A DNA stretch of 64,000 bases, taken from the NCBI GenBank assembly GCA_008694505.1, contig VZDJ01000998.1, forward strand, positions 391,565-455,564, in the 5' to 3' direction. Every line of letters starts with the position of its first letter. The first letter of the stretch is position 1. The notes under the pieces were generated by a model. The model was not told where the DNA came from, did no database searches, and saw nothing but the letters and a program-made list of their open reading frames with translations. The DNA comes from Cyanoderma ruficeps. Taxonomy: Eukaryota; Chordata; Aves; Passeriformes; Timaliidae. Of the stretch, positions 12,599 to 20,154 are shown piece after piece. Made by a program: the position numbers and the translations under genes.

Positions 12599-13675
12599 AC
12601 TGCATTGACCCAGCTCCATTCTGTCACCCTTGTCAATCTAGTACCAGTCCTTTCTTTTCTCATTTGACTGCTGCTTTTCCACATAACAACATATCAACTT
12701 CTTTACTGAAGTCCAGTCAGACATATTTACTGAATTCCTTGATTTGGGAAACAGATTTAAAAAAAAAAAATATCAGCGCTCATTTATCACAGACCCCTAC
12801 CTGCCTTTTTTATTGTTCTTTCTTTTCCCTCTCATTGACTTCATTTTTAAAAAAATATTTTATCTTTCAAAGCTGATTTTAAGCCCTATAACCTATTAAT
12901 ATTTACCTAATTCTTTGTATTTGACTTTATCTTTCTCCTCCTCTTGTATGAAATTTGCAGTTCTTGAGTCATATACTACTAATTTTGACAGATCTAGGAA
13001 AGTGCATTATTAATTGCAGACGTTGTTTCAGAATTGTTGTAAGAAAATAGCTTCTCTGTACTGAGTTAATTTTAGTACATAAAACTGGACGGCAATTTAT
13101 TTTGCTGCTGTCTCAAATCTATTTGCTTCCTTGTATTTACTTTAATAGTATGTTTATTTTCCCTTCTGAAAAAAAATCCAAAAATGAAAACCCCACACAC
13201 TGTTAAAACAAGAATGGCACATCTTACTTTTTCTTGGTCTAGTACTATGCTTTGGTTATTTATAATCTTTGCTCTGCGCTTATGTGTGACCACCTTGTCA
13301 CTAATGGTACTGTTCTGTCACATGTGTGGAGCATATCTACCTGTAGTTAACATGTTAAAATCTGGCTGAGACTTTTATATATATTCACTTCCATCTTCTA
13401 AGGGCATGCAAATTGAATTTTCACCTACCATCTAAATGCTAGGGCCTAACACCAAATCTCTTATGACCTGATGATAGGACAGTATAGATGGATGATATAG
13501 ATGAAAAGACAACAGATCCTACTCCATCAGTTTTAAACAACATCAACAGATTGACTGAGGTTTCTTAAATCTGTATTTGTTCCTCATGTAGAAGATGCCA
13601 AGGTTAGGCTTATATTTGAACTTTGACCAAATAAAATGCACTTTCAAATACTGAAATGTTCAAATCCACAGGTCA
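12599..13675. other. No recognised feature
   Basis: AT-rich sequence between the solo LTR and the CR1 piece. No gene or repeat that I can name. Confidence 0.5.
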
Positions 13676-13847
13676 TATAGAATCACAGAATAAGCTGAGT
13701 TGGAAGGGACTGACAAGAATCACTGAGTCCAATACCTGGCTTGCACAGGACAATCCCCTAAAATAACAGTGTGTGTCTGAAAACATCATCCAAATGCTCA
13801 TGGAACTCTGACAGGCTGGTGCTTGGACCACTTCCTTGGGGAGCCTG
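13676..13847 (-). mobile_element. CR1 LINE 3' fragment, minus strand
   Basis: Plus-strand text such as AATCACAGAATAAGCTGAGTT, followed by GGAAGGGAC, GAGTCCAA and finally ACTTCCTTGGGGAGCCTG, is the reverse complement of the conserved 3' end of avian CR1. The element's 3' end is therefore at the left. It is 5'-truncated at about 13847, where unrelated sequence starts. Confidence 0.8.
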
Positions 13848-13909
13848 ATGCTGCAAATCAGCCTTTGACAGTCGCTGGTATGAATGCAGAAGTTTCCTTT
13901 GCAGCTGCA

Positions 13910-14167
13910 TGTAAGCGACTGCAAGGATTGATGTCCCAAGGCACTGGAGTGCAGGGAGAGGCAGGCGGGGTCTTGCCATGGTGAGGTGGTGAACTGTCCT
14001 ACACCTCCACCGCAGAGCCTGTATCCCAGCCTGGCTGGGAATTGTATCCCAGCCTGGCAGTGGGGCCAGGCATTGGCACACTGGAGACAGTGGCCCATTG
14101 CTTCAGCCCCCAGCCCAACTCCTGAGAGGCCAAATGACTGACAGCCCCACTTGGGGAAAGGGCCTGG
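13910..14167 (+). mobile_element. Left part of an older LTR-like sequence split by the ERV
   Basis: Sequence that is GC-richer than the background runs from a TGTAAGCGACTG at 13910 to the ERV junction. Removing the ERV and one copy of its duplication joins it to 21987 onward, where a GGGTATTTAAGG TATA-like motif follows at once. I infer an older LTR interrupted by the ERV. The left boundary is a guess. A 168-codon minus-strand frame over this stretch and the CR1 is a shadow. Confidence 0.4.
14162..14167 (+). repeat. Target-site duplication GCCTGG, left copy
   Basis: The six bases before the 5' LTR equal the six bases after the 3' LTR (21987-21992). Six-base duplications are usual for alpha- and betaretroviral integrases; gammaretroviruses usually give four. 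Confidence 0.95.
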
Positions 14168-14287
14168 TGTAGTTAGCAAACGCGCTCGGAAGATCTCGAG
14201 GTGTCACGAGGAGCTCAGGGCCCCTCCTCTCCATTGGTCGTGGACAGTTATGTAACCATGGAGGAAGTGACGTGGGCGCCTCAAAAG

Positions 14288-14295
14288 TATTTAAG
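14288..14295 (+). promoter_or_regulatory. LTR TATA box
   Basis: TATTTAAG about 30 bases upstream of the inferred start of R. The same variant TATA sequence, followed by AATAAACGC, is found in avian leukosis/sarcoma LTRs. The identical element is present in the 3' LTR at 21832-21839. Confidence 0.85.
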
Positions 14296-14310
14296 AGCAT
14301 GCCTACGTAG

Positions 14311-14316
14311 AATAAA
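14311..14316 (+). promoter_or_regulatory. LTR polyadenylation signal
   Basis: AATAAA about 20 bases before the inferred R/U5 border. The 3' LTR copy (21855-21860) would direct 3' end formation of viral transcripts. Confidence 0.85.
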
Positions 14317-14444
14317 CGCATTGCACCGTTCACCACATTGGCGTCACGTGTGCTCTGTCCAGCCAGGTTGTAAGTACGCCGTGGTCCCCCCTGAACCAGG
14401 TCGTCACTACCTTAGGCAGCCTTAACGAACCCTAAGGTAACAAG

Positions 14445-14460
14445 TGGCGCCGAAACCCGG
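14445..14460 (+). promoter_or_regulatory. Primer-binding site, closest to tRNA-Phe
   Basis: TGGCGCCGAAACCCGG starts two bases after the 5' LTR. Apart from one base in the fourth position it equals the complement of the 3' end of vertebrate tRNA-Phe; the TGGCGCC start alone would also suit tRNA-Lys, but the following bases do not. It is not the tRNA-Trp site used by avian leukosis viruses. Confidence 0.7.
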
Positions 14461-14527
14461 CCAGCGCTCCCCACGACACGTGGGTGATTGAGCGCGGCGG
14501 GCGACGGGTGGCTCGCTGGAGGAGGGG

Positions 14528-16864
14528 ATGACCGGAGCAGCAGGACTGACTTCGGTGGGGAGGACGCTCCCAGTACCACCAGGGATGGAGTCGCTCGGCA
14601 AGGTAATTTCAGAGATTTATGAACAATGGGGACTTAAGTGCGGGTTTAAAGATTTCGATGTCGCAATCAGGCGACTGCTTGCACTCAGTGTTATAGACCG
14701 TCCTGTGGACGTCCTGCACAAGGAAAATTGGGAGAAGTGCACAGCTGCACTCGCCAAGGACGTTTTTACGTCAGGCACGGGAAAGCCCCTGAAGAGCTGG
14801 GGAAAAGTCATGCACTTTTTGAAATCTGCTCTGGAGGAGCAGGAGACGTGGAAGGCAGCACAGCAATGCCTCAGAGTAGTTCCTAAATTGGGAATTGGGG
14901 CCGCGACACAGACTAGCAACGATTTTACAGAAATAAAATCTTTACCGGAAACTAACATTCTTTCGCGGTCGCGATCCCCATCCCCAACCCCCGCCACCAG
15001 CCCCGAAACTAACCACAACCCGTTTCCTGAGCCCAACAACTTCCCCTTTTCCCTAAGTAGTGAAATTAATAAGGACGAACTAAAAAATAGACCTCCACCC
15101 TATGCTCCCCAAAATGGCGCCGAGGACGAAGAAGAAGGGTGGGACCAGACACCGATTCCTGCCACGAACATGCGCGGTCCAGATCCCGGGGAGCGGAATG
15201 CGTTCGGCTGGGCGGGAAAATCCAAACCCAACCACAAACCGCGGTCGAATGCACCTCCCCTTGACACCAAGAAACTCCCCCAAAAGAGGCGGAGTGGACT
15301 AGCCACCCCCGTCACCGCCCATAGAAATCTCAGAGGGCGGAGCCACAACAAAAACCACAGACAGCCGGAAACCTCCGACCAGTCCACTTCCTCTCGGTCG
15401 GAGGAGGAGGCCGACACAAACCAGGAACCAGGCCCAAGTTGCCGGAGAAAGCCCAAACATGGGAGAAAGCTTAGAAACAATAGGCAATACTCTTCTAACC
15501 CCAATTCCAGTTCTAGTTCAGACTCGGATTTGGACAATTCATATCACACGCCTGCAATTTTCAAAAAGCTTGAAAGGCAAACCCCTTGGTACACATATAA
15601 GGTACAGCATACAGAGACAGATACACACAAGACGAACACCCTCACACCACTGACAGACTGGAAGGAAGTTCAAGCTGCGTTGGCAGATTTGCCAGAAACA
15701 GCAGCGCGAATCTTCCCGGTAAAGAGATTGGACAACAACCTACCGGTCTATTCTCCAATAAATCCAAAGGACATACAAGCTATTGTCAAAGCCATAGCCG
15801 AAAAAGGAATTAATTCCGCCATGGTTTCTACCCTAATCGACGGCCTCTTTGGTAACGATGACATGCTTCCCTTCGACATTAAACAGACATGTCGCATGAT
15901 ATTTGATGGCACGGGCATGATTGCTTTTAAACAAGAGTGGGAGGACAATCTAGAAAAAATGTTAACAAAGGCCACAGGAGATCAACACCCCCTGAGGAAC
16001 ACGAGCGTGCAATGCCTGATGGGGAGGGAGCCAGGAATGATTAGCCCCCAAGCGCAAGCCCAGCAGTTGAGGGCTTCAGAGGTTGCTGCCACAACACGAG
16101 CTGCAAGGGAGGCCATTCGCGCGGCCTGCAGAGTGGTCGCAAAGCCATCGCCTTGGACCACCATTAGACAAGCGGAGAGCGAGCGCTTTACCACCTTTAT
16201 AGATCGCCTCCAAGCAGCAGTAGATGCCTCGGATCTGCCATCAGAGGCGAAGGGGCCTGTGTTAGAAGGGTGCCTGAGACAGCAGTGCAATCAGACCACC
16301 AAAGAACTGCTACGCTCATTACCCCCGGGTGCCACAATCATAAAGCATGTGGTCAAGGAAGGAAACCTAGCCCCAGTCCAAGCAGCGGTCGGTGCTGCGA
16401 TGGCCCCACTTCCTGCAGCCGTAGGTGCAGCAGTGGCAGAAGTAATGGCTCTCCAGGGCTGTGGCATTCCCAGCCAGCAGCCAGCCCCAGATTATTCCAT
16501 ATCAAGACCGAGGGGCCCATGTTGGATATGTGGCAAAAAGGGCCACATCGCCCGCTGCTGTCCTCGCAATAAAAATCAGGGAAACAGGCGGGGGAGGGGG
16601 CAGTCTGGCCGCACACAACCCTCTCCCCGTTGGAACAACCAGCGGCCCCCCTATGTTACACCCTCAGGAACGGGACATCTTCCTACCCCATTACCCTCGA
16701 GAGAGCTGACCAACTTCCTAGCCCAAGCCCCACGAGCACCAGCACCACAAATGCCAATCCCCCAAGCAGAGACACAGGACACCATGCAGGGCAACTCCCA
16801 AGCGCAACTCACATCGCAACCAATTCCCAATTCAATGGGATCCCCAGGGTGGCCCTGGCAATAA
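14528..16864 (+). CDS. gag: Gag polyprotein
   Basis: An intact frame of 778 codons encoding the structural polyprotein. The first AUG after the cap region is 14528. A second in-frame AUG at 14585 (codon 20) has a better context (G at -3 and +4) and starts a sequence beginning MESLGKVIS that resembles the alpharetroviral matrix start; neither start gives a myristoylation Gly at position 2. Regions: matrix roughly residues 20-115; a Pro/Ser/charged linker with a PPPY late-budding motif at 189-192; a long basic and Ser-rich stretch at about 230-340; capsid from about 406, with the major homology region at about 546-566 (Gln, Glu, Phe and Arg positions kept, usual Gly replaced by Ala); nucleocapsid with a single CCHC knuckle at 665-678 (C-X2-C-X4-H-X4-C). 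The last 93 codons overlap pro. The linker is unusually long. Confidence 0.95.
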   Translation: MTGAAGLTSVGRTLPVPPGMESLGKVISEIYEQWGLKCGFKDFDVAIRRLLALSVIDRPVDVLHKENWEKCTAALAKDVFTSGTGKPLKSWGKVMHFLKSALEEQETWKAAQQCLRVVPKLGIGAATQTSNDFTEIKSLPETNILSRSRSPSPTPATSPETNHNPFPEPNNFPFSLSSEINKDELKNRPPPYAPQNGAEDEEEGWDQTPIPATNMRGPDPGERNAFGWAGKSKPNHKPRSNAPPLDTKKLPQKRRSGLATPVTAHRNLRGRSHNKNHRQPETSDQSTSSRSEEEADTNQEPGPSCRRKPKHGRKLRNNRQYSSNPNSSSSSDSDLDNSYHTPAIFKKLERQTPWYTYKVQHTETDTHKTNTLTPLTDWKEVQAALADLPETAARIFPVKRLDNNLPVYSPINPKDIQAIVKAIAEKGINSAMVSTLIDGLFGNDDMLPFDIKQTCRMIFDGTGMIAFKQEWEDNLEKMLTKATGDQHPLRNTSVQCLMGREPGMISPQAQAQQLRASEVAATTRAAREAIRAACRVVAKPSPWTTIRQAESERFTTFIDRLQAAVDASDLPSEAKGPVLEGCLRQQCNQTTKELLRSLPPGATIIKHVVKEGNLAPVQAAVGAAMAPLPAAVGAAVAEVMALQGCGIPSQQPAPDYSISRPRGPCWICGKKGHIARCCPRNKNQGNRRGRGQSGRTQPSPRWNNQRPPYVTPSGTGHLPTPLPSRELTNFLAQAPRAPAPQMPIPQAETQDTMQGNSQAQLTSQPIPNSMGSPGWPWQ
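14602..14603 (+). promoter_or_regulatory. Candidate major splice donor inside gag
   Basis: AAG|GTAATT lies exactly six codons after the AUG at 14585, ending an in-phase codon. Avian leukosis/sarcoma viruses splice env from a donor six codons into gag, so the env product starts with Gag residues. Joined to the acceptor at 19787/19788 the phase is kept, and env has no AUG of its own. Other donor-like sites exist in U5 (GTAAGT at 14370) and at the LTR end (14436/14437). Confidence 0.65.
16579..16585 (+). promoter_or_regulatory. gag-pro -1 ribosomal frameshift site
   Basis: G_GGA_AAC in the Gag frame is a canonical slippery heptamer, the one used at gag-pro by Mason-Pfizer-type betaretroviruses. 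After a five-base spacer comes a predicted 10-bp stem, 16591-16600 with 16619-16628 (nine G-C or A-U pairs and one G-U), with an 18-base loop. A -1 slip enters the open pro frame at 16585. Confidence 0.9.
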
Positions 16865-17256
16865 ACTGCGACTCGGAATGCCCCCCAGAGGTATGGGGTG
16901 TGTGCAGGCGAGTGCGCCACACAGACGATTGTTATGTTGCGCTCATCTTTACGGTTGATACGGGATCGAACGTCACCGTGATCCCAGACACCCACTGGCC
17001 CCCAAGTTGGCAGTTGCAGGGCCCCGTACCAGTCCTGGGAGTTGGCGGGATCCAGAACGCGCTGAAAAGCACTGATCTAATAACTATCACAGTCTATACT
17101 CCGGACGGAGTTGAAAAGCCAATCTCAGTGCCGATTTACATCTTGTCCAACACTCCACCGCTGCTGGGACGTGATGCCCAAGCTCTCCTCGGGATGAAGG
17201 TAACAAATTTACCCTTGGGGCCACACCGGCGTACCCGTCGTTCCCAATTAAGTTAA
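16585..17256 (+). CDS. pro: Retroviral aspartic protease (Pro), expressed by frameshift
   Basis: The frame is open from the slippery site at 16585 to TAA at 17254-17256, about 223 codons, and lies at -1 to gag. The first 95 or so codons overlap the Gag tail and are Pro/Ser/Thr-rich. The protease follows: the active-site triad Asp-Thr-Gly in IFTVDTGSNVTVI (about 16949-16990), a Gly-rich flap (LGVGG near 17035), and the C-terminal LLGRDAQALLG helix motif (about 17161-17195). It would cleave Gag and Gag-Pro-Pol as a dimer. No dUTPase domain precedes it, unlike in many betaretroviruses. It has no credible AUG of its own, so expression depends on frameshifting. Confidence 0.92.
   Translation, partial: QAGEGAVWPHTTLSPLEQPAAPLCYTLRNGTSSYPITLERADQLPSPSPTSTSTTNANPPSRDTGHHAGQLPSATHIATNSQFNGIPRVALAINCDSECPPEVWGVCRRVRHTDDCYVALIFTVDTGSNVTVIPDTHWPPSWQLQGPVPVLGVGGIQNALKSTDLITITVYTPDGVEKPISVPIYILSNTPPLLGRDAQALLGMKVTNLPLGPHRRTRRSQLS
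17205..17211 (+). promoter_or_regulatory. pro-pol -1 ribosomal frameshift site
   Basis: A_AAT_TTA in the Pro frame is a canonical slippery heptamer, the one used at the Rous sarcoma virus gag-pol junction. Six bases downstream GGGCC (17218-17222) can pair with GGCCC (17293-17297), and inside that ACACCGG (17223-17229) pairs with CCGGTGT (17274-17280). A -1 slip enters the pol frame at 17211, 43 bases before the pro stop. Confidence 0.9.
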
Positions 17257-18989
17257 ACTGGAAGTCATCAGAACCGGTGTACGTCGAGCAGTGGCCCATC
17301 CCCGAGCCTCGAAGATCAGCTTTACTGCAACTGGTAAAGAGAGAGCTTGAGAAGGGACACCTAGAACCATCCATCTCACCATGGAACACCCCAGTTTTCG
17401 TCATCCCAAAGCGCAGTGGTGAGGGTTTCCGTCTGTTGCATGACCTGCGGGCGGTCAACAAGAAGATCAAACCCATGGGACCGGTGCAGACCAGACTTCC
17501 CTGCAACTCCTTTGTGCCAAAGGATCAGCCCTGTGCTGTCGTCGACATCAAAGACTGCTTTTTCTCCATTCCCTTGCACGAGGACGACAGAGAGCGGTTC
17601 GCGTTTTCAGTCACCTTCCCGAACGGTCAGCAACACAGCTTGAGGTTCCAGTGGACAGTGTTGCCGCAGGGCATGATCAACAGCCCCACGATCTGCCAGA
17701 TAGTGGTCAGCAAAGCTCTGGAACCAGTCCGGTCCGCGAACCCCAAGGCGACAATCATCCAATACATGGATGACATCCTGATCGCTGCCCCAATGTCCGA
17801 GCAAGGAGACACCATTATTGCAGAGATTTCTACCGCTCTGAAGACCAACGGCTTTGAAGTAGCAGAGGCAAAAATAAAAAAGGGCTCTTCAGTGACCTTC
17901 CTGGGAGTAAAGATCGAGAGATCGCACGTGTCACCACCCGCCATCAAAGTCCGACGTGACATCAAAATATTGCACGATGCTCAACAGCTCGTCGGATCCC
18001 TGCAGTGGCTCCGAAACACAATCCTCATTCCCCCGGAGGTCATGACCCCCTTGTATGACCTCTTGAGAGGGAAACATCCATGGGAGCCCAAGGTCATCAC
18101 AGAGGAAGCGACCAAATCGCTCAATTACATCAAAGAGCAGCTACCGAAAGCCGCGTTGTCCAGGTGGGATCCAGACTTGCCTCTAGACTTGTACGTACAC
18201 TTCACCAAAGACGGAGGAGTGGGAGCCCTGGCCCAAGGACCAACAGAGTCAGCAAAGCCAGTCCAGTGGGTGGTCCTTGGGAAGTCCCAACGAGCATTCA
18301 CCCCCGGAATGGAGTGCATCGGAGGTACCATCATGAAAGGCAGAAAACTTGCGCTAAACCATCTAGGCTCCGAACCAGCAAGAATATACCTACCTTTCCG
18401 CAAGCAGTTTCCAGCTGCATCAGTGTCACTCTCCGAGCACCTTGCTCTAGCACTCTTTGGGTACGGGGGAGAGCTCTGCTACGCAGCAAAACCCCCATGG
18501 ACAAAATTAATCGCTGCAGTGGACATCGACCTCCCGCCAAAGGTTCTGGACAGACTCCAACCAGGACCTACCGTATTCACAGATGCGTCATCTACCACCT
18601 CTACAGCAGTGGTAGTCTGGCAAGAGCAAGAAGGATGGCAATGTGTGAAGATGAGAGACCAGACCCTCTCGGTGCAGATGCTGGAAGCGTCAGCAGTGGC
18701 CATGGCCTGCGACCTGTTCCAAGAAGACCACCTCAACATCGTAACCGACTCCATGTTTACTGCCAAGCTTTGCCAGGCAATGTCCCATTCAGGTGTTTCC
18801 AACTCACCTGCAGCAGCAATGATCGAGGAAGCGCTGCAAGCACGCCGAGGCACAATAACAGTCATCCATATCAATAGCCACAGTCCCATCAAAGGATACT
18901 TCCAGCTCGGGAACCTCAGGGCAGACGCAGCCGCCAAAACCTGTGGACCCTACAGACCGCCCAACAATTACACGACTCACTTCATGTAG
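17211..18989 (+). CDS. pol: Pol: reverse transcriptase and RNase H (frame ends early)
   Basis: This frame, -1 to pro, is open from the slip site. RT landmarks: the EQWPIPEP entry segment (from 17283), RLLHDLRAVN (about 17430-17460), LPQGMINSP (about 17661-17690) and the catalytic YMDD at 17763-17774. RNase H has its four acidic positions: Asp at 18582, Glu at 18684, Asp at 18747 and Asp at 18924. The enzyme would copy genomic RNA into DNA and remove the RNA strand. Shortly after the last Asp, near the A run at 18936-18939, the reading frame that continues the Pol homology moves to another register; this frame then runs into a TAG at 18987-18989. Integrase is therefore not in frame with RT in this sequence. 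Expression would need both frameshifts. Confidence 0.93.
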   Translation, partial: TLGATPAYPSFPIKLNWKSSEPVYVEQWPIPEPRRSALLQLVKRELEKGHLEPSISPWNTPVFVIPKRSGEGFRLLHDLRAVNKKIKPMGPVQTRLPCNSFVPKDQPCAVVDIKDCFFSIPLHEDDRERFAFSVTFPNGQQHSLRFQWTVLPQGMINSPTICQIVVSKALEPVRSANPKATIIQYMDDILIAAPMSEQGDTIIAEISTALKTNGFEVAEAKIKKGSSVTFLGVKIERSHVSPPAIKVRRDIKILHDAQQLVGSLQWLRNTILIPPEVMTPLYDLLRGKHPWEPKVITEEATKSLNYIKEQLPKAALSRWDPDLPLDLYVHFTKDGGVGALAQGPTESAKPVQWVVLGKSQRAFTPGMECIGGTIMKGRKLALNHLGSEPARIYLPFRKQFPAASVSLSEHLALALFGYGGELCYAAKPPWTKLIAAVDIDLPPKVLDRLQPGPTVFTDASSTTSTAVVVWQEQEGWQCVKMRDQTLSVQMLEASAVAMACDLFQEDHLNIVTDSMFTAKLCQAMSHSGVSNSPAAAMIEEALQARRGTITVIHINSHSPIKGYFQLGNLRADAAAKTCGPYRPPNNYTTHFM

Positions 18990-19813
18990 GCGCAAAGGCG
19001 CTGGCAAAGAAATGCGACATCTCTATGGCAGATGCAAAACACATTATCGCCACATGTCCACATTGCCAGAAATCCCCCTTATGGTCAGCAGGAGTAAACC
19101 CAAGAGGTTTAAAACCATCAGAAATCTGGCAGACAGACTTTACTCTCTGCCAGCTGCTGAAGCCACGGGCGTGGCTCGCAGTCTCCGTTGACACATTCAG
19201 TGGTGTCATTGTGGGGACCCAACATGCCAAAGCCAATTCAAAAGCAACTATACAGCATTGGCTGACAGCCATGGCTTGGCTCGGAGTTCCCAAACAAATA
19301 AAGACTGATAACGGGACCCACTTTACATCCAAAGCAGTCCAAGAGTTTGCTAACAAATGGGACATCGTCTTAAAGCAGGGCATTCCATATAACAGCACCA
19401 GACAGGCAATTGTAGAAAGGGCCAACCAAACACTAAAGACAAAACTGGAAACCCTAGCAAAGGCAGAAGGGTTCACAGGAGCCATTCCCCCGTCAGAGCA
19501 ACCACGATTGCTCGCGACGGCCATGTTTGCACTGAATCAGTTTGTCGGAGGGGACCAGAACCAGACCCCCTCGCAGAAACATTGGACTATAAAGGCTTCG
19601 CAGGAGGAACCACCAGTTAGCATCAGGAACGAGTTGGGAGAGTGGGAAACTGGGTGGAAACTCGTGGTAACGGGCAGAGGGTACGCCGCGGTGCAGAAAG
19701 ACAGAGACATCAAGTGGTGCCCTTTAAAATCAATAAAGCCCGTCTTACCTGACAAAACTAACCGAAGCTCTGAGTTTCTCTCTGCAGGTCCCTTCCCACA
19801 AAACACTAACTAA
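18938..19813 (+). pseudogene. pol: Pol: integrase portion, out of frame with RT
   Basis: Continuous integrase homology in a different frame from RT-RNase H, ending at TAA 19811-19813. The zinc-binding HHCC module is complete: His at 18971 and 18983, Cys at 19055 and 19064. The catalytic triad is complete: Asp at 19136, Asp at 19307 and Glu at 19415, with 35 residues between the last two (DD35E). A C-terminal basic, Trp-rich SH3-like region follows (about 19640-19750). Domain content suggests a functional ancestor; the defect is a net one-base frame change near 18936, upstream of the module. The ATG at 19025 lies inside the zinc domain and is not a natural start. The 3' end overlaps the env exon by 26 bases. 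Confidence 0.88.
19769..19787 (+). promoter_or_regulatory. Candidate env splice acceptor
   Basis: A pyrimidine tract followed by CTGCAG ends at 19787, just inside the 3' end of the integrase frame, the usual place for a retroviral env acceptor. The frame opened at 19788 is in phase with the donor in gag at 14602/14603. Confidence 0.7.
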
Positions 19814-20154
19814 AATCCCGATCCAGCTCCTGCATGTCTGCATCCTGCTGTCCTTGCTCCACTTCTGCGCCGGACACCATCCGTACCAGCCTCAGATGTG
19901 GACGTTCCGGAATTTCCTCACGAGCGACATCATAGGCCAAGACGTGACCAACGCACCAGCTTGGACCGTGAGACTGAAAGACATCTTTACGAACGACCGG
20001 TCCGGTAAAGTCTCTCAGGACATCACGGTAGAGACATATTGGTGCCCAAGTCAGAACCCAGGTAAAAAGCACTGCACTAGACCAGGCTACTGGTTTTGCA
20101 GACACTGGGGGTGTGAGACCATTGTAACCGGGTACCACCGATGGAGACCCCCCC
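19788..20154 (+). pseudogene. env: Env: signal peptide and N-terminal SU, first frame
   Basis: From the splice acceptor this frame reads into a hydrophobic signal-like segment (about 19821-19862), then a Cys- and aromatic-rich SU N-terminus. Its YWCP, YWFC and WGCET motifs are the pattern of gamma-type SU receptor-binding regions. There is no in-frame AUG between the acceptor and the hydrophobic segment, which supports start-codon supply by splicing. Homology leaves this frame at the run of seven C at 20148-20154; the frame itself stays open to 20297 but no longer resembles Env. Confidence 0.8.

Larger units (their letters stand above)
14168..14442 (+). repeat. 5' LTR (U3-R-U5), 275 bp
   Basis: Begins TGTAGTTAGC and ends GGTAACA, so it obeys TG...CA. 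An inverted CCAAT box (ATTGG) lies at 14233-14237, a CRE-like TGACGTG at 14268-14274, a TATA box TATTTAAG at 14288-14295 and the polyadenylation signal AATAAA at 14311-14316. By comparison with avian leukosis-type LTRs, R is probably about 20 bases starting near 14318, with U5 from about 14338 to 14442; that division is inferred. Minus-strand frames of 62-77 codons occur in both LTRs and are not meaningful. Confidence 0.97.

Noticed and set aside
13673..14179. 168-codon minus-strand open frame just left of the ERV
   Set aside because: It spans the junction of a CR1 fragment, GC-rich old repeat and the ERV LTR; no domain.
15100..15537. 145-codon and other long minus-strand frames within gag
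   Set aside because: They mirror codon bias of the GC-rich gag linker on the opposite strand; the plus-strand Gag frame explains the region.
16585..16940. A dUTPase domain ahead of protease, as in many betaretroviruses
   Set aside because: The stretch is short, Pro/Ser-rich and shows no dUTPase motif.
18080..18877. 265-codon plus-strand frame overlapping pol
   Set aside because: Shadow of RT-RNase H, whose catalytic residues are in the other frame.
19025..19813. Integrase as an independent gene starting at the ATG at 19025
   Set aside because: The HHCC histidines lie upstream of that ATG in the same frame, so the ATG is internal to the zinc domain.
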